Of a stretch of DNA of 6,055 nucleotides, positions 1-5,487 are shown piece after piece. Position numbers and translations under genes: made by a program. The notes under the pieces are model-generated. The model saw only the letters and a list, made by a program, of their open reading frames with translations, was not told the origin of the DNA and made no database searches. Each line of letters starts with the position of its first letter. Position 1 is the stretch's first letter. The DNA is from Bacillota bacterium (GTDB taxonomy: Bacteria > Eremiobacterota > SpSt-956 > JAKJGF01), in assembly GCA_029555925.1 (NCBI GenBank), contig JAKPQU010000577.1:1-6055 (forward strand), written 5' to 3'.

Positions 1-20
1 ATAATCAGTTTTAATACTTC

Positions 21-48
21 GTGACGCGTGACGCGTGACGCGTGACGC
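21..48. repeat. Perfect tandem array: four copies of GTGACGC
   Basis: Four exact, contiguous copies of the heptamer GTGACGC are followed by GAGGATTA. The array is GC-rich in an AT-rich surround. Positions 38-56 are a perfect 19-bp inverted match to 2492-2510, just upstream of the kinase gene, so this is one of at least two copies of the same repeat in the window. Function unknown. The unit is far too short and lacks the spacers of a CRISPR array. Confidence 0.9.
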
Positions 49-70
49 GAGGATTACCTGCGATTTTTTA

Positions 71-96
71 TAAAATACACTATAACATAACCACTG
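71..96. repeat. AT-rich direct repeat, copy 1 (partner 2439-2464)
   Basis: This 26-nt stretch matches 2439-2464 in direct orientation at 23 of 26 positions, with 15 identical bases in a row (TAAAATACACTATAA). Both copies lie beside a GTGACGC array. Here the array is to the left; at the second copy it is to the right and inverted. This suggests a composite repeat whose parts have been rearranged. Confidence 0.6.
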
Positions 97-123
97 CCTT
101 ATTATATCATTATAATTACTTAT

Positions 124-158
124 AAGAAATAGACAATAAAAAATAAGCAATAGTAATT
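124..158. repeat. Degenerate AT-rich heptad array
   Basis: Five consecutive 7-nt units can be read: AAGAAAT, AGACAAT, AAAAAAT, AAGCAAT, AGTAATT. They share the pattern A-(A/G)-N-A-A-T with a seven-base period. The sequence differs from the GTGACGC arrays but the period is the same. Low complexity makes this one less certain than the GC-rich arrays. Confidence 0.45.
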
Positions 159-199
159 TTACGGAACCGATCAATTTATCAGAAATTGTTATTTAAACC

Positions 200-223
200 G
201 GCTGTGATTTATCAGTCACAGCC
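200..223 (-). terminator. Probable intrinsic terminator of the methionine gene
   Basis: GGCTGTGA (200-207) and TCACAGCC (216-223) form a perfect 8-bp stem around an 8-nt loop. On the minus strand the hairpin begins 9 nt after the TAG stop codon of the upstream methyltransferase/reductase gene. The following tract on that strand (GGTTTAAATAAC) is T-containing but not a clean U-run, so termination may be inefficient. Confidence 0.65.
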
Positions 224-232
224 CACATGATA

Positions 233-2071
233 CTATTCCTTTACAGCCTTTATGACATCCATAGCAAGCTTATATTTTCCAAAAGGTGCGCTGACCTGGA
301 CACCATCGATAACAGGCATAAGATTTTTCAGTATTTCTCTTGCTATGGCAAGTCCTTCTTCCATTGCCCTTCCTGCTTCATCTGCCTCTTTCATCCTTTT
401 TATGATTTCATCAGGGACTGTAACACCCGGGACTTCATTCTGCATAAAAAGTGCATTACGATAGGATGCAAAGGGCCATATACCTGCAATTACAGGTATC
501 TTACAGTGTTCTATTTTTTTCATAAATTTTTCTAGAACCCTTACGTCAAACACAGGCTGGGTTATAGCAAATTCTGCTCCTGCTTCTACTTTTGCCTCAA
601 AACGCCTTAATTCATAATCAGGATCGAGTGCATTGGGATCGACACCTACTCCTGCAAAAAAACCTGTAGGTTTTTCTATAGAGGTTTTTCCGAGATCATA
701 ACCATGGTTTAAACATGAAACCAGTCTTGTAAGACCTATGGAGTCAACATCAAATACTGCAGTTGCATCGGGGTAGCTGCCCATTTTCGGCGGGTCTCCC
801 GTTATTATGAGAATATTCCTCAGACCAAGAGAATAAGCTCCCAGTATATCTGCCTGCATACCAAGGAGATTTCTGTCCCTGCAGCAATAATGAAGCACTG
901 TTTCTATAGCCGTTTTCTGTTCAATAAGTACGGCAAGACAGAGAGGAGACATTCTTGCACTTGCCCTCGGCCCGTCAGGTATATTTATTACATCCACACC
1001 CTGTTCTTTTAAATATTTCGCAGCATTCAAAACATTCTGAGCATCATATCCCCTGGGGGGAAGTAATTCTACCGAAGTAACAAACTCTCCTTCACTGATC
1101 TTTCTGGCAAAGGCAGATTTCTCTTTTACCGGAACAGGGGTCATCTTTTTTTCTTCTTTTTCTTTCTTTTCGATTTTTTCAATAGTTTTCTTCGGCCTGA
1201 GAGCTATAACAGCTTTTTTTATGGCCTTTATATGTTCCGGCGCAGTTCCGCAGCAACCACCCACTATTTTTGCACCGCTTAATATAAAATGCTTTGCATA
1301 AGTCGCCATATATTCAGGGGAACAGAGATAAATATTTCTGCCTTCTACACTTACAGGAACACCTGCATTTGGCTGAACACTTATCGGTTTATGGGTAATT
1401 TTACTCATTCTTTCTAGAACCTCCAGCATTACCTGCGGCCCCTGAGAACAGTTTATCCCTATTGCATCTGCCCCCCATTCTTCCAGCCGTGCCGTAAATA
1501 CTTCTGGAGGAGTTCCAAAAAGACTGTTTCCATGTTCATCGATTGTCATCTGCGCTATTATTGGAAGATTGCAAATTTCTCTTACAGCCTGTATTGCCTG
1601 ATGTATTTCTCCGATATCAGAGAAGGTTTCTATTATAAAGAGATCTACACCTCCCTCCACTAATCCCGTAGCCTGTTCTTTGAAAGATGTTTTTGCATCT
1701 TCAAGGGACACATTACCCCATGGTTCCAGTTTTACCCCCAGAGGTCCCATAGAACCTGCTACAAGTGCCGCTGTACCTGCTGCCTGTTTTGCAAGTTTTG
1801 CGCCCTGACAGTTTATTGCTTTTACTTTATCGGAAAATCCATATGGTTTAAGTTTATACACATTTGATCCGAAGGTATTTGTCTGTATCACATCAGAACC
1901 ACTGTTTATATAATCCTTATGTATTTCAAGGATCAAATTCGGACTCGACAGATTCAATTCATCAAAACATCTATTTATATAAATACCTCTTTTGTAAATT
2001 TCAGTTCCCATACCTCCGTCAAAAACAACTACTCCGTCACCTTCGAGTAAATCCAGAAATTTATTAGCCAT
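233..2071 (-). CDS. Bifunctional homocysteine S-methyltransferase / 5,10-methylenetetrahydrofolate reductase (YitJ-like)
   Basis: A 612-residue cytosolic fusion enzyme of methionine/one-carbon metabolism. Residues about 4-292 are a homocysteine-binding barrel with DGGMGTE (18-24). Its zinc-ligand set is intact: Cys208 in GINCSQGP, and Cys273-Cys274 in GGCCGT. A lysine/glutamate-rich linker (about 293-318) joins it to an MTHFR domain (about 319-612). That domain has SVELLPPRG with Glu335 at the catalytic glutamate position, ITGDPPKMG (423-431), FFAGVGVDPNA, ITQPVFD with Gln505, and GIWPFAS. The family reduces methylene-THF to methyl-THF with a flavin and methylates homocysteine to methionine. 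The methyl donor of the first domain is uncertain, because the pterin-binding, cobalamin-binding and activation domains of full MetH are absent. I chose ATG 2071 because AAGGAG precedes it by 7 nt and the protein then begins at the conserved domain. An in-frame GTG at 2164 would add 31 unconserved residues encoded by repeat DNA. The gene is monocistronic in view, with its own promoter and terminator. Confidence 0.95.
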   Translation of the reverse strand: MANKFLDLLEGDGVVVFDGGMGTEIYKRGIYINRCFDELNLSSPNLILEIHKDYINSGSDVIQTNTFGSNVYKLKPYGFSDKVKAINCQGAKLAKQAAGTAALVAGSMGPLGVKLEPWGNVSLEDAKTSFKEQATGLVEGGVDLFIIETFSDIGEIHQAIQAVREICNLPIIAQMTIDEHGNSLFGTPPEVFTARLEEWGADAIGINCSQGPQVMLEVLERMSKITHKPISVQPNAGVPVSVEGRNIYLCSPEYMATYAKHFILSGAKIVGGCCGTAPEHIKAIKKAVIALRPKKTIEKIEKKEKEEKKMTPVPVKEKSAFARKISEGEFVTSVELLPPRGYDAQNVLNAAKYLKEQGVDVINIPDGPRASARMSPLCLAVLIEQKTAIETVLHYCCRDRNLLGMQADILGAYSLGLRNILIITGDPPKMGSYPDATAVFDVDSIGLTRLVSCLNHGYDLGKTSIEKPTGFFAGVGVDPNALDPDYELRRFEAKVEAGAEFAITQPVFDVRVLEKFMKKIEHCKIPVIAGIWPFASYRNALFMQNEVPGVTVPDEIIKRMKEADEAGRAMEEGLAIAREILKNLMPVIDGVQVSAPFGKYKLAMDVIKAVKE

Positions 2072-2078
2072 AATTTTT

Positions 2079-2084
2079 CTCCTT
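2079..2084 (-). promoter_or_regulatory. Ribosome binding site deciding the 2071 start
   Basis: On the minus strand AAGGAG stands 7 nt upstream of the ATG at 2071. The alternative GTG at 2164 has no comparable site at the right distance, so this motif settles the start. Confidence 0.85.
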
Positions 2085-2091
2085 AATATAA

Positions 2092-2156
2092 GAATCGTGA
2101 TGCGTGATACGTAATGCGTGATATATTGTTTCACCGGTACCGGGTGAACACGATTC
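2092..2156 (-). promoter_or_regulatory. Nested inverted repeats in the leader of the methionine gene
   Basis: GAATCGTG (2092-2099) and CACGATTC (2149-2156) are a perfect 8-bp inverted repeat. Inside it TTCACC (2130-2135) and GGTGAA (2143-2148) form a second 6-bp stem. Both lie between the inferred transcription start (near 2203) and the ribosome binding site, so the mRNA leader could fold into a two-part structure ending 7 nt before AAGGAG. I do not recognise an S-box (SAM) or cobalamin riboswitch. The structure may simply come from the repeats that compose it. Confidence 0.4.
2097..2124. repeat. Degenerate heptad array of the GTGAYGC family
   Basis: Four contiguous 7-nt units, GTGATGC, GTGATAC, GTAATGC and GTGATAT, are diverged relatives of the perfect GTGACGC array at 21-48. 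They lie in the 5' leader of the methionine gene. The first 16 bases match 4519-4534, at the start of the methyltransferase gene, at 14 positions. Confidence 0.75.
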
Positions 2157-2161
2157 GCCTC

Positions 2162-2203
2162 CACTACTCACCCTTCACTTTTTACTCTTTACCACTTCAC
2201 CAA
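2162..2203. repeat. Pyrimidine-rich heptad array
   Basis: Six contiguous 7-nt units, CACTACT, CACCCTT, CACTTTT, TACTCTT, TACCACT and TCACCAA, keep a seven-base period with a Y-A-C-Y core. It resembles the array at 5204-5245 and differs in sequence from the GTGACGC family. It overlaps the inferred transcription start of the minus-strand gene. Confidence 0.6.
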
Positions 2204-2209
2204 ATTCAT

Positions 2210-2238
2210 ATTATACCAGATAAGAAAGATAAAATGAA
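2210..2238 (-). promoter_or_regulatory. Extended -10 promoter for the methionine gene
   Basis: On the minus strand TATAAT (2210-2215) is preceded directly by TGG, giving the extended -10 form TGnTATAAT. A 17-nt spacer separates it from a weak -35, TTCATT (2233-2238). Transcription would start near 2203, leaving a leader of about 130 nt that contains the heptad arrays and the nested inverted repeats. Confidence 0.65.
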
Positions 2239-2294
2239 TGATTGAAGATAGAAAATTTCAATAAATATAGAGAAAACATAGGAAAGTGAAGGAA

Positions 2295-2317
2295 AAATTC
2301 TATTAAACATAGAATTT
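2295..2317. other. 9-bp perfect inverted repeat in the divergent intergenic region
   Basis: AAATTCTAT (2295-2303) and ATAGAATTT (2309-2317) pair perfectly around a 5-nt gap. The site lies between the two divergent promoters, so it could be an operator or a small hairpin. The AT-rich composition makes a chance palindrome possible. The rest of 2220-2410 is AT-rich with no gene visible. Confidence 0.3.
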
Positions 2318-2411
2318 ATTTTACAGTTAGTTTCATAACGATTCATAATTAAAGTAATTTTAGAAAAGTAGTTCCAGAGGAATTATCATAAGCAGTGAGT
2401 GGAAGATTGTC

Positions 2412-2439
2412 TTCACAACTCACGATTTACGATTTAGTT
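2412..2439. repeat. Heptad array TTCACAA/CTCACGA/TTTACGA/TTTAGTT
   Basis: Four contiguous 7-nt units with the core Y-T-Y-A-C-G-A. The third unit supplies the candidate -35 hexamer of the kinase promoter, so the repeat and the promoter overlap. This is another member of the period-7 repeats seen across the window. Confidence 0.55.
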
Positions 2440-2454
2440 AAAATACACTATAAA
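2426..2454 (+). promoter_or_regulatory. Candidate sigma70-like promoter of the kinase gene
   Basis: TTTACG (2426-2431), a 17-nt spacer and TATAAA (2449-2454) give a moderate -35/-10 match. Transcription would start near 2461, with a leader of about 100 nt holding the palindromic heptad repeat. The -10 lies within the AT-rich direct repeat shared with 71-96. Confidence 0.4.
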
Positions 2455-2464
2455 AAAACTACTG
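2439..2464. repeat. AT-rich direct repeat, copy 2 (partner 71-96)
   Basis: Matches 71-96 at 23 of 26 positions in the same orientation. The neighbouring GTGACGC-type array lies to the right here and is inverted relative to copy 1. Confidence 0.6.
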
Positions 2465-2491
2465 TTTTTTTATTACAAAATTCATCAGCAA

Positions 2492-2526
2492 TAATCCTCG
2501 CGTCACGCGTGACGCGTGACGGGTCA
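2492..2526. repeat. Inverted GTGACGC-family repeat with 16-bp palindrome
   Basis: Positions 2492-2510 are the exact reverse complement of 38-56 (19 bp). The heptads then switch orientation: GCGTCACGCGTGACGC (2500-2515) is a perfect 16-bp palindrome, followed by GTGAC and a diverged GGGTCAC. The element sits about 40 nt upstream of the kinase start codon, inside the inferred mRNA leader, where it could act as an operator or a hairpin. Confidence 0.8.
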
Positions 2527-2550
2527 CGAAAAAAAGCTGACTCTGACGAA

Positions 2551-2556
2551 AAGGAG
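2551..2556 (+). promoter_or_regulatory. Ribosome binding site deciding the kinase start
   Basis: AAGGAG lies only 2 nt before a first ATG (2559) but 8 nt before a second in-frame ATG (2565). Normal spacing favours 2565; the first ATG would add only two residues (Met-Ala). Confidence 0.75.
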
Positions 2557-2564
2557 TAATGGCC

Positions 2565-4346
2565 ATGGCTTTATCTGAAGGAATAATACTCAGAGAACGT
2601 TATAAGATAAAAAAGAAAATAGGAGAAGGAGGATACGGATGTATTTATCTCGCAGATGACCTGCTGAAAAGAAAAGAATGGGCTGTAAAAGAAATGCTAG
2701 ATACCTGCGGAGATGATATAAATATAGAAGAAAAAACAAAACAATTTCGATTTGAAGCAGAAATACTTGTTACCCTGGAACATCCCCAGCTTCCGAAGGT
2801 AGAAGATTATTTTGTATATGAGGGCAAGTATTATCTTGTAATGGAGTATATTTCAGGGAATAATCTTTATGAAATAGTAGAAAAAAATATTTCCTATTTA
2901 TCACAGGAGCAAATAACAGACTGGTTCCTTCAACTATGCGATATTCTTGGCTATCTCCATTCCCACCCTTCCAAACCTGTCGTATTCAGAGACCTGAAAC
3001 CGGAAAATATTATGCTCTCTGAAAAGGGATATATTATGCTTATAGACTTTGGTATATCAAAGCTAAAATCAGATAAAGTCAAAACCCATGTAGCGGCACA
3101 GAGTGTTACACCCCATTTTGCCCCTCCCGAACAGTACGGTATTGAAGGAACCGATCCTTTAAGCGATATATACTCACTGGGAGCAACCATCTATTACCTT
3201 ATAACCAGAACCCTGCCAACAGATTCTATAAACAGGCTTACTGCCAAAAATGATCCTCTTCCCTGCCCTTCCTCATTAAATCCTGAAGTATCAGAAAGAT
3301 TTGAACAGATAATTCTTAAAGCTATGGCTCTAAAAAAGGAAGATAGATTTCAAACTGCAGGGGAAATAAAAGAAGAACTTCAGAAAATCTATAAAGGTGA
3401 ACTGGTTACAAAGCCGATTAAAGACGAAGATAATCTGAAAGAACTTAAAAAATCAGGAGAAATATTTCGTCTTATGGTTGAAAATGCGAATGATTTAATA
3501 TTAACACTTGATAAAGAAGGCGTTATTACATATATAACCAGAAAAGCAGAAAAAATATTTGGCCTCCCTGCAGAGATATTTACAGGCAAACATTTTGTAA
3601 ATTTCCTGCCTCCTGAAAGTGCCATAAAAGCTATGCAATATTTCAGGGCTCCTCTGGAGGGAGATCCCAGATTACAACTACCTCCTCTTCAGGTAGAAGC
3701 TTTTACACATGACAGAAAACCTCTTAAACTGGAAGTCACCGGTTCGAGAATATTTGACGGAGATAAGATTTTGAGCAGAATATGTGTTATAAGAGATATA
3801 ACCTTCAGAATAGAAGAAGAAGAAAAAATTGCTGCAAAACTCAAGGAATTTCAATTTCTAAACAGAGCTATCTTAATGGCATCAGGCGGGGAATTTATAG
3901 AGCAAAAACTAAGAAACATTATGGAAGAACTCAGAACTTCCCTTTCCTTCGATTCAGCACGGGTGATAACCATGGATAAATCAGGGGAATATATACAGAT
4001 TTTCACTGCTTTCCCGGAAATAAGCGAACGCTTCGAAGAAACAGAAAAAAAACCAATAAAAAATACTGTTATTGAAAAAATTATGTTAAACAGAAAAACT
4101 GTTATCATAAAAAATACGGAAGATGCTGAAGATGCTATTGCATCGGGGATACTCTCAAAGAATACAAAATCTGCAGTACTCTGTCCCATAATACTTATTA
4201 ACAGTTTTCTCGGAGTACTTGCAATAGAAAATGAAGAGCTTTATAAATATCTTGAAGATTATCCGAAGGTTTTTGACACCATTGCCCAGATAACCGGTAT
4301 GATAATCAGAGTTCACAGAAGCCTGGAATGGGGACTTTTAACTTAA
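2565..4346 (+). CDS. Soluble Ser/Thr protein kinase with C-terminal PAS and GAF sensor domains
   Basis: A 593-residue Hanks-type kinase fused to two sensor domains. Numbering from ATG 2565, the kinase spans about 12-276. It has the glycine loop GEGGYG (20-25), the ATP-binding lysine in WAVKEM (Lys42), an alphaC glutamate near 64, the catalytic loop VVFRDLKPEN (Asp143, Lys145, Asn148), DFG (161-163), the P+1 motif APPEQY and DIYSLG. The loop has Phe where HRD has His; FRD/YRD variants are familiar in active bacterial kinases, and all catalytic residues remain. A PAS domain follows (about 299-415, ending VIRDITFRIEEEE), then a charged helical linker and a GAF domain (about 428-588). No signal peptide or membrane segment is visible, so it should be cytosolic, unlike PASTA kinases. 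No histidine-kinase, GGDEF or DNA-binding output follows the GAF domain, so phosphorylation by the N-terminal domain is the likely output. The ligand and substrates are unknown. No clear terminator follows. Confidence 0.93.
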   Translation: MALSEGIILRERYKIKKKIGEGGYGCIYLADDLLKRKEWAVKEMLDTCGDDINIEEKTKQFRFEAEILVTLEHPQLPKVEDYFVYEGKYYLVMEYISGNNLYEIVEKNISYLSQEQITDWFLQLCDILGYLHSHPSKPVVFRDLKPENIMLSEKGYIMLIDFGISKLKSDKVKTHVAAQSVTPHFAPPEQYGIEGTDPLSDIYSLGATIYYLITRTLPTDSINRLTAKNDPLPCPSSLNPEVSERFEQIILKAMALKKEDRFQTAGEIKEELQKIYKGELVTKPIKDEDNLKELKKSGEIFRLMVENANDLILTLDKEGVITYITRKAEKIFGLPAEIFTGKHFVNFLPPESAIKAMQYFRAPLEGDPRLQLPPLQVEAFTHDRKPLKLEVTGSRIFDGDKILSRICVIRDITFRIEEEEKIAAKLKEFQFLNRAILMASGGEFIEQKLRNIMEELRTSLSFDSARVITMDKSGEYIQIFTAFPEISERFEETEKKPIKNTVIEKIMLNRKTVIIKNTEDAEDAIASGILSKNTKSAVLCPIILINSFLGVLAIENEELYKYLEDYPKVFDTIAQITGMIIRVHRSLEWGLLT

Positions 4347-4400
4347 TTTTTATATTCAGAAGGATTTATTACATTTTTTAAGAATATCTAGTGATCTATA

Positions 4401-4428
4401 AGCATTCATCTGTCAGCATTCGGCAGTA
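4401..4428. repeat. Heptad array AGCATTC/ATCTGTC/AGCATTC/GGCAGTA
   Basis: Four contiguous 7-nt units, of which the first and third are identical. The array lies in the 179-bp gap between the kinase and the methyltransferase. It differs in sequence from the GTGACGC arrays but has the same period. Confidence 0.5.
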
Positions 4429-4518
4429 AGTTTTTATGGTAACCGCACAAAAAGTGATCATTTATAACCGTTAGCTGATAAATCTGAAACTTATTGTATT
4501 TTTCTAAATTCTAAAATC

Positions 4519-4534
4519 CTGATGCATGATACGT
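4519..4534. repeat. Short heptad repeat overlapping the methyltransferase start
   Basis: CTGATGC, ATGATAC and GT match 14 of 16 positions of 2097-2112 in the leader of the methionine gene. The ATG at 4526 falls inside this repeat, so the first codons of the downstream gene are repeat-derived. Confidence 0.55.
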
Positions 4535-5167
4535 GGAAAAAGATATTTAAAGGAGGCGTTAAATATTTTAGTCAGACAAAAAATTTTGCTACAGAAGCTA
4601 TTCTATGGTCCAATTTTAAAATTACGAGCAGAGAGACTTGGTAAATATATAATCAAATCGACAGACAATTGCTCTTCTCTTCTTGATTACGGTTGCGGCA
4701 ATATGGTACTTACAAAACATCTTACAAAGCATACAAATATGAATATAGTAGGAATTGATATGATTGATAATAATCTCACCGATTTGCCTCTTTTAAATTA
4801 TGAAGGAGGGAAACTTCCTTTTGAAGATAATTCTTTTGATGCATCCCTTGCCGTTTTCGTACTTCACCACTGCCTGAATGTTGTTGATTCGCTCAAAGAG
4901 TTAATAAGAGTAACAAGAAAAAAAATAATTATCATAGAAGAAGTATATACGAATTTCCTTGAAAAATTTATACTTTATACCCATGACTGGATAGGAAATC
5001 ATCTCGAATCTTGGACAGTCAATATTCCACTTAATTTTCTTCCTTTTATGGAATGGAAAGAAATTTTTGACTGTCATAAACTCGAAATTAATGACATAAA
5101 AAAGGTCTACCAGTTCCCATTTTTCAATATTACAAACCAGGTATATTTTGAGGTGTCAAAAAAATAA
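4526..5167 (+). CDS. Class I SAM-dependent methyltransferase (Methyltransf_11-like), substrate unknown
   Basis: A 213-residue predicted cytosolic methyltransferase with a Rossmann-type SAM-binding core. Motif I is LLDYGCGNM (52-60, Asp54-x-Gly56-x-Gly58). The acidic end of strand 2 is IVGIDM (74-79, Asp78). LPFEDNSFDASLAVFVLHH (97-115) is the usual strand-4 region of this family, and RKKIIIIEEV (131-140) the strand-5 region. An N-terminal helix of about 40 residues precedes the core. The length is typical of small Methyltransf_11/25 proteins, whose substrates range from quinones to lipids and small metabolites; nothing here decides between them. The start is uncertain. ATG 4526 lies in a heptad repeat and has no Shine-Dalgarno motif, whereas a strong AAAGGAGG (4549-4556) lies inside the frame with no ATG, GTG or TTG at proper distance, only an in-frame ATT at 4565. 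The core fold is unaffected by this choice. Confidence 0.82.
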   Translation: MIRGKRYLKEALNILVRQKILLQKLFYGPILKLRAERLGKYIIKSTDNCSSLLDYGCGNMVLTKHLTKHTNMNIVGIDMIDNNLTDLPLLNYEGGKLPFEDNSFDASLAVFVLHHCLNVVDSLKELIRVTRKKIIIIEEVYTNFLEKFILYTHDWIGNHLESWTVNIPLNFLPFMEWKEIFDCHKLEINDIKKVYQFPFFNITNQVYFEVSKK

Positions 5168-5180
5168 CTTCAAATGAAGT

Positions 5181-5217
5181 AGTAAGCAGTAAAAAAAATT
5201 GGATTTTACTTACTTTT
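5181..5217 (+). terminator. Weak candidate terminator after the methyltransferase
   Basis: AGTAAAA (5188-5194) pairs with TTTTACT (5204-5210), and AGTA (5181-5184) pairs with TACT (5211-5214) across a 3-nt bulge. The stem begins 14 nt after the stop codon and is followed by TTT. The stem is all but lacking in G-C pairs and partly made of heptad repeat, so its role as a terminator is tentative. Confidence 0.3.
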
Positions 5218-5245
5218 CACTGTTCACTGCTCACTATTCACTAAT
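5204..5245. repeat. Heptad array CACTGTT/CACTGCT/CACTATT
   Basis: Six contiguous 7-nt units: TTTTACT, TACTTTT, CACTGTT, CACTGCT, CACTATT and CACTAAT. The middle three differ by one or two bases. It is the clearest array of the pyrimidine-rich family also seen at 2162-2203. It lies in the 320-bp non-coding gap 5168-5487, which otherwise holds only the hairpins and promoter listed separately. Confidence 0.65.
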
Positions 5246-5365
5246 TAATAGATTTACAAAATCAAGTACAATTTCCAGTAAAAGTGAAACTACCTGTCAT
5301 AAAAAAACGCAATCATGGCATGTACTATAATTTTTTATATGTTGCTTTTTTAGCAATGGGGGGCC

Positions 5366-5401
5366 TTCTGTATTTTTTCAATTGATTGGGAAGATACAGA
5401 A
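5366..5401 (+). other. Strong 16-bp stem-loop upstream of the tnpA remnant (likely IS left end)
   Basis: Positions 5366-5381 pair with 5386-5401 over 16 positions, 13 Watson-Crick and 3 G-U, around a 4-nt TTGA loop. The outer eight pairs, TTCTGTAT and ATACAGAA, are perfect. A second small hairpin (TTGCT 5342-5346, AGCAA 5352-5356) and runs of G (5358-5363 and 5407-5411) flank it. IS200/IS605-family elements carry subterminal hairpins before tnpA that serve as transposase recognition or transcription-blocking structures, and this position fits. The exact element end cannot be set from one copy. Confidence 0.5.
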
Positions 5402-5451
5402 CGACAGGGGGTGGGTTCTATCAGCTACATTAATGTTATAAGCTGTATTTA

Positions 5452-5481
5452 TTGACTATACTTGATTTTTTTTGCTATACT
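5452..5481 (+). promoter_or_regulatory. Sigma70-like promoter of the tnpA remnant
   Basis: TTGACT (5452-5457), an 18-nt spacer and TATACT (5476-5481) make a good promoter match. Transcription would begin at about 5488, which is the A of the tnpA ATG. This implies a leaderless or nearly leaderless message, in agreement with the lack of a Shine-Dalgarno motif there. Confidence 0.55.
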
Positions 5482-5487
5482 ATATAC

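Noticed and set aside
21..50. CRISPR-like array
   Set aside because: The units are 7 bp and contiguous with no spacers, and no cas gene is present.
227..535. Open frame of 102 codons on the plus strand
   Set aside because: It lies antisense within the MTHFR domain, has no recognisable motif and is a composition shadow of the real gene.
2072..2164. Extension of the methionine gene to a GTG at 2164
   Set aside because: The extra 31 residues are encoded by repeat-laden leader DNA, lack a proper ribosome site and precede the conserved domain; AAGGAG before 2071 decides the start.
2092..2203. SAM (S-box) or cobalamin riboswitch ahead of the methionine gene
   Set aside because: The conserved cores of these riboswitches are not recognisable, and the leader is mostly heptad repeat. 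A covariance search would settle it.
2985..3020. Kinase judged inactive because HRD reads FRD
   Set aside because: Only the histidine differs. The catalytic Asp, Lys and Asn, the DFG, the ATP lysine and the glycine loop are all present, and FRD/YRD loops are common in bacterial kinases.
4347..4525. Lost histidine-kinase domain downstream of the GAF domain
   Set aside because: No frame in this gap contains an H-box or ATPase motifs; it is AT-rich non-coding DNA with heptad repeats.
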